From assembly GCA_031761405.1 (NCBI GenBank), contig JASEVX010000348.1:1-64000 (forward strand): a stretch of DNA of 64,000 nucleotides, in the 5' to 3' direction. The position numbers and the translations under genes were made by a program. Source of the DNA: Serripes groenlandicus. Taxonomy: Eukaryota; Mollusca; Bivalvia; Cardiida; Cardiidae. Below, in pieces: positions 46,127 to 57,656 of this stretch. The number at the start of each line of letters is the position of its first letter. Position 1 is the first letter of the stretch. The notes under the pieces are model-generated. The model had not been told where the DNA came from and did no database searches. It was given only the letters and a program-made list of their open reading frames with translations.

Positions 46127-46382
46127 TGGCCCTGTCACACTATTGCGTATGAGAGAAACGTATTTGTTGCGTATGAAAAAAGCCAAATACACACATTCTT
46201 TAGGCATGCTTAAAAAATAAGTTCTACCTCACATTAAGCTAGCGTATGTGACCGTGCTTGAAACGTATACAAAATCTATGCCTAATGTACCCCTTACGTA
46301 TGTCAGCGTATACCAGAATATGCATGATATTTCTCATACGCTGGCATATGCTAGTACGATACGCAACAGTGTGACAGTGCCA
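46127..46382. mobile_element. 256-bp MITE with 'ggc(c/a)ctgtcacactgttgcgta' ends
   Basis: Starts 'tggccctgtcacactattgc' and ends with the inverse 'gcaacagtgtgacagtgcca'. Further pairing inside includes 'gcatgatatttctcatacgc' and 'cgtatgagagaaacgta'. Inserted 55 bp past the stop of the PHD exon. Confidence 0.88.
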
Positions 46383-46639
46383 TAACATCTATTCAAAACT
46401 ATAGAAATATCAACCGGTATATATTAATTATTTTGAAACCCTTCTGTCAGTAATTTTATAAATTGTTTAAGTACATGTGACACGGAATCAGTAAGGAATT
46501 AATTTCTATTTCTTTATTTGAATATCTTCCAAAAGTTTTTGATATAACTCCAATGGATGTATTATGTGCATGGAAATTATGTATATTATTTGTTAGGCCT
46601 TTTTATTATTTTATCTTTATTTCCTCCGTCTCCGATGTT

Positions 46640-46805
46640 TCTCAGTCAAACTTGTCTTAAGCAGCCACCCGAGGGATAGTTAAAATTTGGCAGCTGAACA
46701 CAGGTGGCTACCAAATACAAGTCAAATACAGAAGAAAATGTTGTTTTAGTTTATCTTCAAGTGGCTGCTTAACAAAGGTGACCGTTAACACAGGTTCGAC
46801 TGTAC
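46640..46805. mobile_element. Short repeat with 'taacacaggttcgactgta' end
   Basis: 'cttgtcttaagcagccac' and, inverted, 'gtggctgcttaacaaaggt' bracket about 120 bp and end in 'gttaacacaggttcgactg', an end I know from invertebrate MITEs. Confidence 0.6.
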
Positions 46806-46964
46806 ATTATGTATATAGCGTAAACACAATTGAACATAACAGGTTTGATTGTATTCGGGTAGACTAAATACTGTTGGCAAATCAGTGTCAAGAAGTTATC
46901 TGATAAATTGTAAATTGCTGCCTCATCTTCATCTGATTCAGAGTAAAAACTGACTTGTTTCACC

Positions 46965-47215
46965 AAGTATTGATGTTGTATTGAAATTAGAATTGTATAA
47001 AATGTACAAGTCTGATTACAAAATAACATTCTATTTTGTTGATGTTGTATTGTAATCATACTTGTATTAATTATACAAGTCTGAATACAAAATAACTTGA
47101 ATAAATACTGATGTTTGATAACGAGAAAATGCTCACCTGTTGATTGGTTTACCTCTTTTAACCTGTGCAATGTCTGCAGGTGACATTTTGTGTTATTGAT
47201 GTTGTATTGTAATCA
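46965..47215 (+). repeat. ~160 bp satellite, first part (1.5 units)
   Basis: Unit: 'ttgatgttgtattgtaatca', 'acttgtattaattatacaag' (itself a palindrome), 'tgataacgagaaaatgctca', 'cacctgttgattggtttacc', 'tgcaatgtctgcaggtgaca'. Breaks off after 'gtaatcata' at 47217. Confidence 0.9.
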
Positions 47216-48340
47216 TACGAAAAAAACACATAAATGGGTTTTTTCGCTTATGGTAACAGGTGTGAGAATTTTTTTTTTTTTTTTTTTCAATAACCCATGA
47301 AGCTTTCTGAAATGAAACTGGAAAAATCCATGGGGGCCGCCATTTTGGATATATATAAAAAGCAGACGTAAAACACAGATTGAAAATTATTGTCGGCTTT
47401 TTAATCATTTTTTTTTTAAATCGGTATTTTGGGTATGTATAAAATGAGCAAAAAAACACGGATTGAAAATTGTTGTCGTCTTTTTAATAAAAAATTTTAA
47501 AATCGTTATTTAAGATCATTAAAGTGCTGTGTTATGTGGGAATTAAGATTTGTATGAAAAGTTAAAATTAAATGGAAATCTGTAAGAAATATGTTTTCCT
47601 GTTCATCAAAAAAACGACAGCATTTGCCTTCTACGCCCGAAACTAAATTTTGACTATCGTAGCCAAAGAAGGACGTGACGTCATTTCCGTTACACTTCAT
47701 CTTGGCGTAAATTCAATGGAGCGACGTCGTTTCCCGTTAAAAAGTGGTATCAACATGAAATACCCCAAATTCCTATACATGAGCTATTGACAAACTCATT
47801 CAAAGTATAATTATTTATCAAACATTGTGGCAAAAGGATAACTTTCTCATAAGGAGCAATTGTTCTTGTAGCGACAATCTTTTCCTAAATCGTCTGTTGC
47901 ATAGGCCTCAGAAACCGTCTCTTATAGGGAAAGGGTTTAGCAGAAATGTGACCCGTTACATAATTTGTTCCAGTCATATTGACTGGTTGAAAAAGGCAGT
48001 CGCCAGGTGGCATCAGAAAAGGGCTGATCTATTTGCTTCTTTACCATAATGCAGGTGATCGATTAAGGATCATCTTGGCCCTCATGTTTTAACCTCGTTC
48101 AATATAAATGTATTCCTTGATTTTCTTAAAGTCTTTACATTTTTTATTTTCTCTTCGTAATAATAGACGACAGCAATACAAATTCCAAATATGTTTTGAT
48201 AATGCAAGAAACCTGACATTATCATTAGTATTGTCTAGTCAATTACTTATAAATCCTTTTGTATGGCCAAAGTATGCTCTTTAATTTTTGTTTATAATTA
48301 TCTTGCGTTTTTTCGTAAATAGGTAGCACCTATAGATATA
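47216..48340. other. 1.1 kb insertion splitting the ~160 bp satellite
   Basis: Contains a poly-T run (about 47270-47288), 'ccatgggggccgccattttg' repeat text twice in AT-rich context, a MITE copy at 47815-47940 (ttgtggcaaaaggataact, aatcgtctgttgcatagg), a dispersed repeat (caggtggcatcagaaaaggg), and the inverse bivalve end 'atcttggccctcatgttt' at about 48075. No gene. The whole is a pile of repeats rather than one element. Confidence 0.65.
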
Positions 48341-49140
48341 TTACTTGTATTAATTATACATGTCTGAATACAAAATAACTTGAATAAATACTGATGTTTG
48401 ATAACGAGAAAATGCTCACCTGTTGATTAGTTTACCTCTTTTTACCTGTGCAATGTCTGCAGATGACATTGTGTGTTATTGATGTTGTATTGTAATCATA
48501 CTTGTATTAATTATACAAGTCTGAATACAAAATAACTTGAATAAATACTGATGTTTGATAATGGGAAAATGCTCACCTGTTGATTGGTTTACCTCTTTTT
48601 ACCTGTGCAATGTCTGCAGGTGGCATTTTGGGTTATTGATGTTGTATTGTAATCATACTTGTATTAATTATACAAGTCTGAATACAAAATAACTTGAATA
48701 AATACTGATGTTTGATAACGAGAAAATGCTCACCTGTTGATTGGTTTACCTCTTTTTACCTGTACAATGTCTGCAGGTGACATTTTGGGTTATTGATGTT
48801 GTATTGTAAACATACTTGTATTAATTATACAAGTCTGAATACAAAATAACTTGAATAAATACTAATGTTTGATAACGAGAAAATACTCACCTGTTGATTG
48901 GTTTACCTCCTTTTACCTGTGCAATGTCTGTAGATGACATGTATGGTGATTGATGTTGTATTGTAATCATACTCGTATTAATTATACAAATCTGAATACA
49001 AAATAACTTGAATAAATACTGAAAATGCTCACCTGTTGACTAGTTAACCTCTTTTTTAACTGTGTAATGTCTGTAGATGACATTTAGTGTTATGGATGTT
49101 GTATTGTAATCAGACTTGTATAAAATATACAAGTCTGATA
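48341..49140 (+). repeat. ~160 bp satellite, second part (five units)
   Basis: Resumes with 'tacttgtattaattatac' and repeats 'gatgttgtattgtaa' at about 48481, 48638, 48796, 48953 and 49096 (periods 157-160). Later units are shorter and more diverged. Confidence 0.93.
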
Positions 49141-49735
49141 ACAAAATAACATGAATAAAGTATGACAAATATAAGATAAGTTTTTGTGAGCTTGAGCAAC
49201 TTTGTAGTGTTACCTGGCATATTTACCTGTTAATTATCAAGTGTGTATTGAATCAAAATATTATGAATAATTAAAATACAACATTTTGAGTTTATTTTGA
49301 TAACTTAATCTTTGTCATTTCTTTTACTTTTACCATTTTACAAAAAAAAATCAATTAACACAAATGTTTCCACACCTGAAAACAAGAATCTGATGAGCAT
49401 TTATGCATACAGTGTTGCTATGGATTTGGGAAATTCAAATAGCAACACAAAAAGTATAAGTTTTATGGACTTTTATTGAGTTTATTTACAGGTAAACAAT
49501 GATTACATTGCGGCAGTGTATTGCAATAATATTTCATAATATTTCATAAAATTAACTCAGTTGCGCACAGTACTCACATAGTAAAAAATGTGCAGCACAG
49601 TATGTGTTAAAGCTATATCCCCAGTCATTTGCATATTCATTTTTTTATAGTCAATTGATGCTCGAAGCTTGTCAAATTTGGGCAAAGAAGCGTCTGCTAA
49701 TGTCAGATTGCCACACTGTGTTGTGCCAACAGTTA
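49141..49735. other. No gene seen
   Basis: AT-rich sequence between the satellite and the LINE stump. Confidence 0.5.
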
Positions 49736-49739
49736 AACT

Positions 49740-50070
49740 GTAGGTTGATTCAAGTCTGTTTAATAAGTCGTTTATACAACAGTAAATAATTCCAAGAGGA
49801 CATTACTCCACCTTGTCTTACACTTTGCATGGTATCGATTGATGTCAAGCAGATACCGTGTATCATTTCACGTGCAGCGAGGTTTTCATATGACTGTATA
49901 AGTTGTCGGAGAAATTTAGCCTGTATACCGAGTTCATTCATTTTGAAAAATAGTGCACTGTGGCCGACGTTATCTAAAAAGGCGGCGTACACTGAAATGT
50001 TCAGTTCATTAAAGTTGAAGGTTGCTTCCTGTAGATTGAATGACGCAGTTATCGGACCTTACATTTGCTG
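49740..50070 (-). pseudogene. LINE reverse-transcriptase stump, different family
   Basis: On minus, LQEATFNFNELNISVYAAFL then DNVGHSALFFKMNELGIQAK, a helix AAREMIHG, and QSVRQGGVMSSWNYLLLYKR. These match reverse transcriptase motif A surroundings (with the Lys-Ala-Phe-Asp tetrad deleted) and the RQGG.(L/M)S motif B. Only ~100 codons survive. It is a different family from the two LINEs elsewhere in the window. Confidence 0.75.
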
Positions 50071-50229
50071 ATTGGCTTGCTAGTTGCTAGTATCCACTTA
50101 AAGAGTTATACATGGTGAAGAGTAGGGTAATTGGACGAACACTCTTAGTTCAGAGATTGGTTTGCCATCCTTATGTATGGGAATGATGTATCCTTCTATG
50201 CACCGAGATAGAACGCATGATTAGTATAT

Positions 50230-50755
50230 CATCATGCAAAACAAACTTAGTAAGGGAGACAGACAGAAAGAGACACACACAGACAGAGAGCCAGAGAGAC
50301 ACACATACAGATATAAACACAAAGTAACAAATAGAGAAACACAGACAGAAAGAGACACACACAGACAGAGAGCCAGAGAGACACACATACAGATATAAAT
50401 ACAAAGTAACAAATAGAGAAACACAGACATACACATACAGCGAGAGATAGAGAGAGAGACAAACACAGAGCCATACACAAAGAGAGCCACAGAGCCATGA
50501 CATATACACAAAGAGAGCCACACAGATACAGACAAAGACAGACACAGGTAATTCGACATACACATAGAGAAAGATATAAGAAAGAGAGAGACATTATAGA
50601 GAAAGATAAAAAAACAGCGAGACAGAAACAGAAACGGGGAAGAGAGAGAGAGAGAGAGAGAGACTGAGCTAGAGAGAAAAACATAAATATATAGAGACAG
50701 AGACAGACAGACAAGCAGACAAACAACAGAGAGAGAGAGAGAGATGCCACAATTT
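50230..50755. repeat. caga/ga-rich simple repeat with ~114 bp duplications
   Basis: 'gagccagagagacacacata' followed by 'cagatataaa.acaaagtaac' occurs twice (50288 and 50371), and 'cacaaagagagccacagagc' twice near 50480-50520. Open frames on minus of up to 170 codons are artefacts. Confidence 0.9.
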
Positions 50756-50759
50756 GCAT

Positions 50760-51330
50760 TATATGCTGAAATGAGTCATCAAACTTAGGTATGATGGTTG
50801 GGAAGGATCGTTTAAAGTTTTAATGCAATGCATCAAGTAATTACTAGGATATGGACTCTTAATGTCGTTGCACGCAAAACTTTAACCAAAAACTTCGAAA
50901 AAGGCTTTAACTTGCAGTGAATGCAGGATAGAGTTATTTAACTTGATAATACACATAGGTGTGATGGTTTGGAAGCATTGTATAACGTTTCAATGCAATG
51001 CATCAAGTACATACAGAGATATGGACTCTTAATGTAAGTGCACGCAAAACTTAAACAAAATTCTTCAATCCAAAAAGGGGCATAATTGTGGCAAAGTCTG
51101 ATATAGAGTTATGGTACATGTATTTGTCTCGCAAGGTTATTTGTTGATGTCCAATAAGTGTGTGAGGTTTCAAAGCAATAGCACCTTTGGTTTGTGAGAA
51201 AAAGCCTTGCATGCAAAACTTTAACAAAAGTTTCAAGGCCAACGCCCAAGTGACTGTAATAGCACAAGTGACTGTAAAAGCTCTCATATTCTTCGAATAG
51301 TCAAGCTAAAGATTACAATGGGAATAATTA
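50760..51330 (-). repeat. Dispersed bivalve repeat, two tandem pieces
   Basis: Inverse of the 31080 repeat: 'aaaaaggggcataattgtgg', 'tgatgtccaataagtgtgtg' and 'gctctcatattcttcgaata'. 'atggactcttaatgt' and 'cgcaaaactt' phrases occur two or three times. Confidence 0.8.
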
Positions 51331-51609
51331 ATCTTCAATTACCTACTTCTGAGGTGGGAGTATTTGGTTTACATCAAAACCATCCTAAGTCAAGCAATTG
51401 AGATTGAACCTTCATAATCATAAACACAAATTCCTTCCGATGCACCATTCTGCTGGCAATATATGAACTATATATGGAATATCCACTTACTCCATGGTAT
51501 ATTTCTTTTCCTGTAAATATACAATCATTCCTGAACTTGAGATAAATGCTTTATAACAAATTTTACACATCTGCAGCTGAATATTTTTGCATATATCATA
51601 TGTGGTAAC

Positions 51610-52195
51610 AGAAAAAGCTCTGTGTGTGTCTGTCTCTGTCTCTCTGTCTATGTCTATCTCTGGCTCTCTCTCTTCCTCTCTGCCTCTGTGTATGTCAGAC
51701 AGACATAGAGAGAGGGAGACAGAGAAATAGACAGTAAGATAGTAACAGAGACAGACATACACAGAGTGAGAGAGACAGAAAAAGAGAGAGAGAGACATAC
51801 ATACACAGATACAGAAAAACATAGACACACACAGATAGGGATGGTGAGACACAAACACACACAGATAGACAGACAGAGAGAGTGAGACAGACAGAGGGAG
51901 AGAGATACATGGACATAGAGGAATAGAGAGAAACAGATACAAACAGAGTGCGAAAGAGGGAGACAGAAAGATACACAGAGAGTAACAGAGACAGAAATAA
52001 ACAGAGCAAGAGAGAAAGACAGACAGAGAGATATAGAAACAGACAGACACATAGGCAGAGCATGTGTTGTGACGCGTAAATATAGACTCGTACACATAGT
52101 GGTGCGAATTATGTATATGGGGAACCAGCCAATCCGGGAGCTCACTCTCTCTACCAGCGGTTGTGAAAGCTAGACGTATATATATTGAGAGAGAG

Positions 52196-52285
<90 letters not shown>

Positions 52286-52480
52286 GAGACAGACAGACAT
52301 AAATTCATAGAAACATAGATAGAAATAGAGACAGGGAAAAAAATAAACAGAAAGAGTCAGAGAAAGAGAAACACACACACAGAGACACAGACCAGTGTTC
52401 CCACCACCATTTCAAACTGTTTTTTGGAAAAGGTATAGAGATAGACAGAGAGAAATACAAACAGAGAAAGAGAGAGATAG
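51610..52480. repeat. cagaca/ga-rich simple repeat
   Basis: Low complexity; pure (ga)n at 52187-52281. Long minus-strand frames (LSLSVCVS) are artefacts. Confidence 0.93.
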
Positions 52481-52841
52481 GCATAGATTATACTTGAATG
52501 AACGAATCATAACATTTGTACCTTATCTGTTTATAAAGAGCAGCTTTCCAATCTAAAAACCACAAGAAAGTAGCTAGACCACATGTCAACATCGCACGAA
52601 AACCAATTAAAAATGCATCCATTACGAAACAAACTTAAACCTACATACAAACTTTCACAATTTCAAAATTCAATGTGTAGTTGCAGATCATCGAACTTTA
52701 ATTTTCGCATGTTAGACAATAAATAGCAACAATTAACGTCTTTATAATGTAGAGCTCGCAACATTTACACCGGAATTGAAAATATTTTTCGGACATGCGC
52801 ACTCGCATTTTTTACGGCACTCGCATTTTTTTTACGCTACA

Positions 52842-53369
52842 GCGTCACGTGGTAGTATGCAGTACCGAGCACTTAGTGTACCGGAACAGACGCAACAAAT
52901 GTTTGACGCAAAAAACATGATGGCGGCTTGTGATCCAAAACATGGTCGTTACTTGACTGTGGCAGCCATGTTTCGAGGTCAAATGTCCATGAAGGAAGTT
53001 GATGAGCAAATGATGAACGTGCAGAACAAGAATAGTGGTTATTTTGTTGAATGGATTCCAAACAACATCAAGATGGCTGTATGTGACATAGCCCCTAGAG
53101 GACTCAAAATGTCGGCTACGTTTGTCGGAAATACAAACGCAATCCAGGAAATATGTAAAAGGGTTTCCGAGCAGTTCCAGGCTATTTTCCGTAGAAAGGC
53201 GTTCCTACATTGGTACACGGGGGAAGGAATTGACGAGATGGAATTTACCGAGGCAGAATCGAACATGAACGACTTGATATCTGAATATCAACAATATAAA
53301 GAAGCCACGCTTGATGAAGAAGAGGAAGCGTTTGTGGAAGAAGAGGAAGGCGTGGAAGAGAACTTTTGA
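52842..53369 (+). CDS. Beta-tubulin, C-terminal ~175 residues
   Basis: From TCA at 52845 the frame encodes [20 protein letters not shown], then [58 protein letters not shown] and [14 protein letters not shown], ending in the Glu-rich tail with EEEGVEENF and TGA. This is beta-tubulin from about residue 275 (family length about 445-450), uninterrupted and with the typical acidic C-terminus. Upstream residues in the same open frame (from 52776) are not tubulin. A polypyrimidine tract and 'acgctacag' lie just before 52842, so it could be a true last exon with phase-1 entry. Yet that tract is the inverse of the repeat at 36484, and no upstream tubulin exon is seen in the preceding 52 kb, so a 5'-truncated copy carried next to a repeat is as likely. 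Confidence 0.93.
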   Translation, partial: ASRGSMQYRALSVPEQTQQMFDAKNMMAACDPKHGRYLTVAAMFRGQMSMKEVDEQMMNVQNKNSGYFVEWIPNNIKMAVCDIAPRGLKMSATFVGNTNAIQEICKRVSEQFQAIFRRKAFLHWYTGEGIDEMEFTEAESNMNDLISEYQQYKEATLDEEEEAFVEEEEGVEENF

Positions 53370-53769
53370 GTTAAGCATATTATGGGCACAATTAATATAT
53401 ATTTCCAGTTATTGTAGGTTTTTGGCCTGGGGTTTTAGCCCCTGGTCATAGTAGTAATACCATTTTTTCGGAGTTGGCAGCCTGCCAATTGCTGTTAGCA
53501 CCAAACAACGCACTGAGAACTGCGCGAGAAAAATAGTTCATCATGGATTCAACAAAACTGCATTTAAAAGGTTAGGATCTCCCCCATAAATATCATTTAA
53601 ATGTTTAATGTTGGTGGAACATCAATGAAAAACTTAAGGCGTGAGTACACCAATATAAGTTTAAGAAATGCTTTAGAAATTACTGCGCCGACAGGTCAAA
53701 TATTGACGCTTGTTAACATTATTAACATTCGCGAAGATGAACGGAAACAAAAAAGAAGTCTCGTGCAAT

Positions 53770-54065
53770 ATACAGTAGCGGATTAACCGGGGGCCGTAGG
53801 GCCCGTGCGTCGAAAAAGTAATGGTAAACAAAGAAAAAGCGTGGCAAATGTAGTGGCGGATTTAGCGGGGGCCATAGGGCCCATGCCCGACTCCCCCTAC
53901 CCCACGAAAGAAGTCACGTGAAATATACAGTGGCGGATTCACCGGGGACCGTAGGGCCCGTCCTTCGAAAAATGAATTGTAAACAAAGAAAAAGCGTGGC
54001 AAATGTAGTGGCGGATTTAGCGGGGGCCCATAGGGCCCGTGCCAGACTCCCCCCACCCCACGACA
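53770..54065 (+). repeat. ~156 bp duplication, each a ~78 bp near-dimer
   Basis: 'agt(a/g)gcggatt.a.cggggg' followed by 'cc.tagggccc.tgc' occurs at about 53773, 53851, 53929 and 54006. Alternate copies are most alike (those followed by 'cgaaaaa..aa.ggtaaacaaag', and those followed by 'gactcccccta'). Confidence 0.88.
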
Positions 54066-54119
54066 CCCCGACCCGGTCGGGCATCATACATATTGAATGT
54101 TTATCTTAATGATATCTAG

Positions 54120-54500
54120 TCCATGTTCGAACAAGGGTCACATCGGGTAAACAAAAATAGGTCACTAGGCCAAATGAAGGAAAATCTTGATAACACACTG
54201 GATGTTGCATTTTGAATCTTTGTCAGAATAATTGTCTTGATGGGTTTTGCATATTTCAAACACTTTCTCCCAGTCTAGTACATTAGACTACATGTTTTAG
54301 AGAACTATTTCAAGTTGATGGAATGTGATTTAACATTGATATATTTCTTAATATAAAAATGCAGAAACTTCAAAATATTCTGCCTAAACCTGCTTTCAAA
54401 TTTCCTCTGATTCGTTATGTCTTAAATGTGTATACTTGTGAGCTCTTGCACTCAGGTGAGCGATATAGTGCCAACAAGGTCCTTCTGTTTTTAAATTAGC
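54120..54500 (+). repeat. Dispersed bivalve repeat
   Basis: 'aataggtcactaggccaaat', 'tcaagttgatggaatgtga', and the 3' end 'cactcaggtgagcgatatag' plus 'aacaaggtccttctgttttt', the same family end as 37490 and 44102 in inverse. Confidence 0.75.
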
Positions 54501-54851
54501 AGTTTAATAACATTTACTATTGGTGACATGCTGTTTCAACTTCTTGACAATAAAAACATAAACATAAGCTGCAATTGTAATTTCCTTTCACATTTCCCCT
54601 ATTTCTCCAACTTTCCAGCAGCCTCCAGGCCGTCAGCACTGCAGTGCTTTGATTAATAATAATAATGAGACAGGTCAATTGACAACCTACCATTGCAAAT
54701 ATACGACCAGTATAGGTCCAGATCAGATGAGTCTGTTCCTTCGCGTTTCTGATAGTGAGCTTGTTTATTGGTCACTAAATAAAAACATGCTTGCAGCCTC
54801 TGACAATCGATCGGCTGTAATACAATTACGTCGATATGTCTAATTGTGTTA

Positions 54852-55062
54852 ACCCTTTCCAACATACGACAAATCTGCAGCAGACGACTTTGGAAAGGTC
54901 TTAACCAAAATCACCATAAATGAGAGATTGATTATTAAATAGAGTTGAACACATTGAGGCAAAATGAGAAATTGCTTATTATAAAAAGAAATCCCCTTTG
55001 TCACAATGTTTTTAAAAGTCATCTGCTTCACAATGAAATGCGTCTATCGGTGGGAAAGGGTG
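54852..55062. mobile_element. MITE family copy, full length with both ends
   Basis: Begins 'ttaaccctttccaacatacg', then 'aatctgcagcagacgacttt', centre 'aggcaaaatgagaaattgct' and 'cctttgtcacaatgttttta', then 'aaaagtcatctgcttcacaa', ending 'tcggtgggaaagggtggt'. About 210 bp; the best copy for defining the ends. Confidence 0.9.
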
Positions 55063-55449
55063 GTCTTTAGTTAATCTAAAGAAAATTTGGTAATAAAACA
55101 GCGAAAACTGTGTGATCACTCTGAGGTCTACGGAATCCTGTAAGGGACATCGCAATTCCCTCGTCACAGTATTAAGACAACCCTAGAAAGAAAAAAACCG
55201 TGACTTGTTTGTTACTCTGTCACATTTCTTTCCATTCAGATGTTACGCTTATGTATATGTTTGTCTATTGTAAAACGACTGCGTTTACCTTTGGTATCGA
55301 TTAAAAAATGCGAGATTTGATTTTTTTAAGTTCGTCCTGTCTTATCGATCAGGACATGATAGTATTGTAGAGAGAAAACATACGATTTCTATCTGAAGTT
55401 ACTTTGTGGCATTTTTTCTCACTGTAAGCGCAGAATTTCTACCATTGTT

Positions 55450-55670
55450 CAACAAGTCTAGCTTACGAACAACGTCAACGACACCTCAAAAAAGAAAACA
55501 GAAAGTGAGATTAGAATGTTACCTTGTCGCATTTTTTCCATGTTTTTGTTTTACTTTTTAAAAAATATCACGATGTAAAATTCAAATATGGACTGAAATA
55601 ATTAATATAATCCAAACTTAAATAAAACAAAAGAAAAAAATCTGATTATTATTGAAGAACGTATACATAA
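55450..55670. repeat. Third, diverged piece of the duplicated block
   Basis: 'ccttgtcgcattttttccat', 'tgttttactttttaaaaaat' and 'ctgattattattgaagaa' match 33235-33375 and, partly, 57185-57290. Confidence 0.65.
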
Positions 55671-55794
55671 ACATGTACATTTTCAAATAAATTGTAACAA
55701 AATACAATAATAACAATACTTGGAATTTATTATTATGAATATAACCAGAAATACACAGTTTTAACTCCGTCATGTCCAGTAGCGTCCTGAGGCC

Positions 55795-56340
55795 TTTCTA
55801 TGACAGTATTATATAACCCTTTCCGAGACACAGACACATTTTTGTGACAGTATAACATAACCATTTCCGAGACACTTTTCTGTGACAGTATAATATAACC
55901 AGACACATTTATGTGACAGTATAACATAACCCTTTCCGAAACACAAACACATTTCTGTGACAGCATAATGTAACCCTTTCCGAGACACAGACACATTTCT
56001 GCGACAGTACAATATAACCCTTTCCGAGACACTGACACATTTCTGTGACAGTATAACTCAAACCTTTCCGAGACAAAGACACATTTTCTGTGATAGAATA
56101 ACATAACCCTTTCCAAGACACATACACTTTTCTGTGACAGTATAACATAACTCTTTCCGAGACACAGCCCCTATTCTGTGACAGTATAACATAACCCTTT
56201 CCGAGACACAGACACATTTCTGTGACAGTATAAGCTAACCCTTTCCGAAACACAGACACATTTGTGTAACAGTATAACGTAACCCTTTCCGAGACACAGA
56301 TATAATTCTGTGACAGTATATCATCACCCTTTCTGAACGA
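55795..56340 (-). repeat. ~44-bp minisatellite made from a MITE end, about 13 copies
   Basis: 'gtgacagtataacataaccc' + 'tttccgagacacagacacat' repeats about thirteen times. One copy of the same unit is present at 26482-26515 beside the other duplicated block, at the left end of the MITE. Minus-strand frames rich in CLGKGYVILSQK come from the repeat and are not genes. Confidence 0.92.
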
Positions 56341-56520
56341 TATTTTAAAACATTGTGGCAAAAGTATCAATCATGGTCAGCGATTTCTCATTCTGCATCA
56401 ATGAGTTCAACTCTATCCAGTTATGCATTTACAGAGAGTTTCCATATTATTGCCTGGATATTAAAAAGTCGTCTGCTGCATATTAGCTGTATTGGGGAGA
56501 GAGTTATAGCCAAAACTATC
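56340..56520. mobile_element. MITE family copy (uninterrupted partner of 26482/30655)
   Basis: 'aacattgtggcaaaagtatc', 'agagagtttccatattattg', 'aaaaagtcgtctgctgcata', then 'ttggggagagagttat'. A further left-half fragment lies at 56690-56775 (aagcagctatagcagacgac). Confidence 0.85.
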
Positions 56521-57359
56521 TCGAGTTAGCTCACAGGGACATTATTCTTTTACAAATAGATATGACCCTATGCATAAATATTTGTGCATAGGGTCATATC
56601 TATTCTTAAAGGAGCACGTCCCTGTGGTTCGCTGTGCCAGGCACGGTAGAGTCCTTAGGCTTTTCCGCCCACAGTATAACTTAACCCTCTACAAGAAACA
56701 GACGCATGTTCAAGCAGCTATAGCAGACGACATTTGAAAAATGTGTGTCATAATGATAAATTACTCTTGGTTAGAAATTTAGTCATTTAAATTTAGTAAT
56801 TTTTCCCGACAGTCTCAAAGTAATGAAAACTTATAAGAAGATATCAAATACATTGATTGATTCATTTACTCATTCATTCATTGAATTAAATAAAGCTATT
56901 TTGAAGCAGATCGATGAATGGCATCGGATTTTGAAGCTTGAACTTCATAATCCTTTGGTCACAATATTTATTAACGCTATCCAAAAATTGTACTTGCATT
57001 TACAAAGGGTTTTAATAGTACTGCCATGATATTTTCAATCCGATATTTTCCAAATAAAGACATATTTCGTCTGACGAAGTTCATTTATAATACTCCAAGG
57101 AATGTAAACACGTTAGAAGATATCCAATTCACTGAGTGAGTCATAAAACAACATGTCAACAAGAAACAAAAGCGATAACAGATTTTTACTTTTTAAAAAC
57201 TACGACAAAGTAAAATTCAATTCTCGAATGTATAATTTTAATTAGTCAAAACAAGAATCCGAATATTGAAGAGTTCATAACTCTAATCATAACATATATT
57301 CTAAAAAAGAAGAGTTGCATGAGACCCAGTCGAATGATCCTAAGTATTACGACACACAT

Positions 57360-57545
57360 TCGTATTATCACGCATTTGCAGTTGACGTTATGTGAAAACA
57401 TCGCGTCAGATGGAGACATTGCTCACCGTGAGGAATTTCTCCATTAAAAACACTGTTTTCGACTCTATCAAATAGTAACACCTACACCAAAGTTTACAGA
57501 GAAATTTCCATATTTGACTGTATATTTTCAAAGTCGTCTGCTTAT
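57360..57545. mobile_element. MITE family copy within duplicated block B
   Basis: 'cgcatttgcagttgacgtta', 'accgtgaggaatttctccat', 'cagagaaatttccatattt', 'tcaaagtcgtctgctta'. Partner of 33465-33665. Confidence 0.85.
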
Positions 57546-57605
57546 ACATTTAAGTGTATCTTTAGTTGATCTTTGCCTGTAAGAACCTGTTAATTATAGT
57601 TATGA

Positions 57606-57625
57606 ATATAATAATATTAATAATA

Positions 57626-57656
<31 letters not shown>

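Noticed and set aside
46965..49140. Possible CRISPR-like array (regular repeats with spacing)
   Set aside because: The whole ~160 bp unit is repeated with no variable spacers, in a eukaryotic genome. It is a satellite.
50171..52378. Minus-strand frames up to 273 codons
   Set aside because: They come from caga/ga simple repeats; composition is only Ser, Leu, Cys, Val and Tyr.
55733..56370. Repeated protein CLGKGYVILSQK on minus
   Set aside because: It is the 44-bp MITE-derived minisatellite read in frame; the frame drifts between copies.
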